Below, piece by piece: positions 5,311 through 5,348 of a stretch of DNA of 5,348 nucleotides; position 1 is the stretch's first letter; every line of letters starts with the position of its first letter. The translations under genes and the position numbers were made by a program. The notes beneath the pieces were generated by a model. The model did no database searches. It was not told the origin of the DNA and was given only the letters and a program-made list of their open reading frames with translations. The stretch comes from an uncultured Clostridia bacterium (GTDB taxonomy: Bacteria > Bacillota > Clostridia > Oscillospirales > Acutalibacteraceae), in NCBI GenBank assembly GCA_944381295.1, contig CALWKP010000245.1:1-5348 (forward strand). The letters run 5' to 3'.

Positions 5311-5348
5311 CGGAAATCGAAGATTTCTGCAAGCTGAGAGAGTATTGT
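5311..5348 (+). repeat. Direct repeat module, copy 2 (cut by the window end)
   Basis: Second copy, displaced by exactly 168 bases from copy 1. It differs at 5342 (G for A), 5347 (G for A) and 5348 (T for C). Each copy is preceded by a GCAG a few bases upstream (5135-5138 and 5304-5307). The copy may continue beyond the window. Confidence 0.9.

Larger units (their letters stand above)
5133..5348 (+). promoter_or_regulatory. Structured leader RNA with a duplicated 5' module, T-box-like, incomplete at the window edge
   Basis: No open frame with a ribosome binding site is seen in these 216 bases, yet they fold richly: a GAA-capped hairpin (5143-5161), a hairpin at 5184-5200, a pseudoknot at 5217-5244, a hairpin at 5271-5300 and a second copy of the first hairpin (5311-5329). 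Each copy of the first hairpin is followed by CAAGCTGAGAGA and a TATT stretch. CGGAAA shortly before an AGAGAG-type element resembles the 5' end of T-box leaders, which sense uncharged tRNA upstream of aminoacyl-tRNA synthetase or amino-acid genes. Against a complete T-box, no GGTGGnACCGCG antiterminator motif and no terminator occur between the copies; a tandem or composite leader finishing beyond the window is possible. The regulated gene would lie to the right. Class assignment is tentative. Confidence 0.45.

Noticed and set aside
5133..5348. CRISPR array suggested by two identical 31-base stretches
   Set aside because: There are only two copies, 168 bases apart, with structured sequence between; CRISPR spacers are about 30-40 bases.

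Overview
The window looks like ordinary chromosome from a low-to-mid G+C member of the Firmicutes, most likely class Clostridia (Oscillospiraceae/Lachnospiraceae type). This is inferred from strong AGGAG-type ribosome binding sites, textbook TTGnnn-17-TAnnAT promoters, U-tailed hairpin terminators, a Clostridia-like RodA and a CNNM/CorC family membrane protein. No taxonomic marker gene is present, so the assignment is approximate. There are four full-length protein genes, each with its own promoter or terminator signals. All four look like single-gene transcription units.

Left edge (1-366) has no convincing protein gene. It holds a minus-strand fragment matching the 5' part of an alanine-type tRNA (99-124), a long GC-rich hairpin (13-43), and, at the very edge, bases that could be the first six of another such tRNA. 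This looks like a rearranged tRNA locus, possibly an old integration site. A strong promoter (298-326) then drives gene 1 (367-1674, +), a CNNM-CBS-CorC/HlyC transporter-like membrane protein, which ends at a clear intrinsic terminator (1682-1721).

Middle (1728-3879) is a divergent pair: a Gfo/Idh/MocA-type NAD(P)-dependent oxidoreductase (1765-2895, -) and an AraC-family regulator with a cupin-like N-terminal domain (3004-3879, +). They share a 108-base control region with a near-consensus promoter for the regulator and two inverted repeats that may be operators. The layout suggests the regulator senses a sugar or related small molecule and controls the oxidoreductase. The oxidoreductase lacks the usual family EKP motif. 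Downstream of it lies an orphan ribosome binding site and start codon leading into only four codons, probably the relic of a lost gene.

Right (3833-5348): a RodA-like SEDS peptidoglycan polymerase (3894-5042, -) is transcribed toward the regulator, and its terminator lies inside the last codons of the regulator. Its promoter is so close to the gene that the mRNA leader would be about 11 bases. Diverging from it, an extended -10 promoter (5118-5126) starts a structured RNA that runs off the window. This RNA contains two copies, 168 bases apart, of a module with 31 identical bases: a GAA-capped hairpin followed by a GAGAGA-type element. Between them is a predicted pseudoknot and two more hairpins. 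The start of each module resembles the beginning of a T-box leader, but no T-box antiterminator motif is visible inside the window, so its class is open. This is the least explained and most interesting part of the window.
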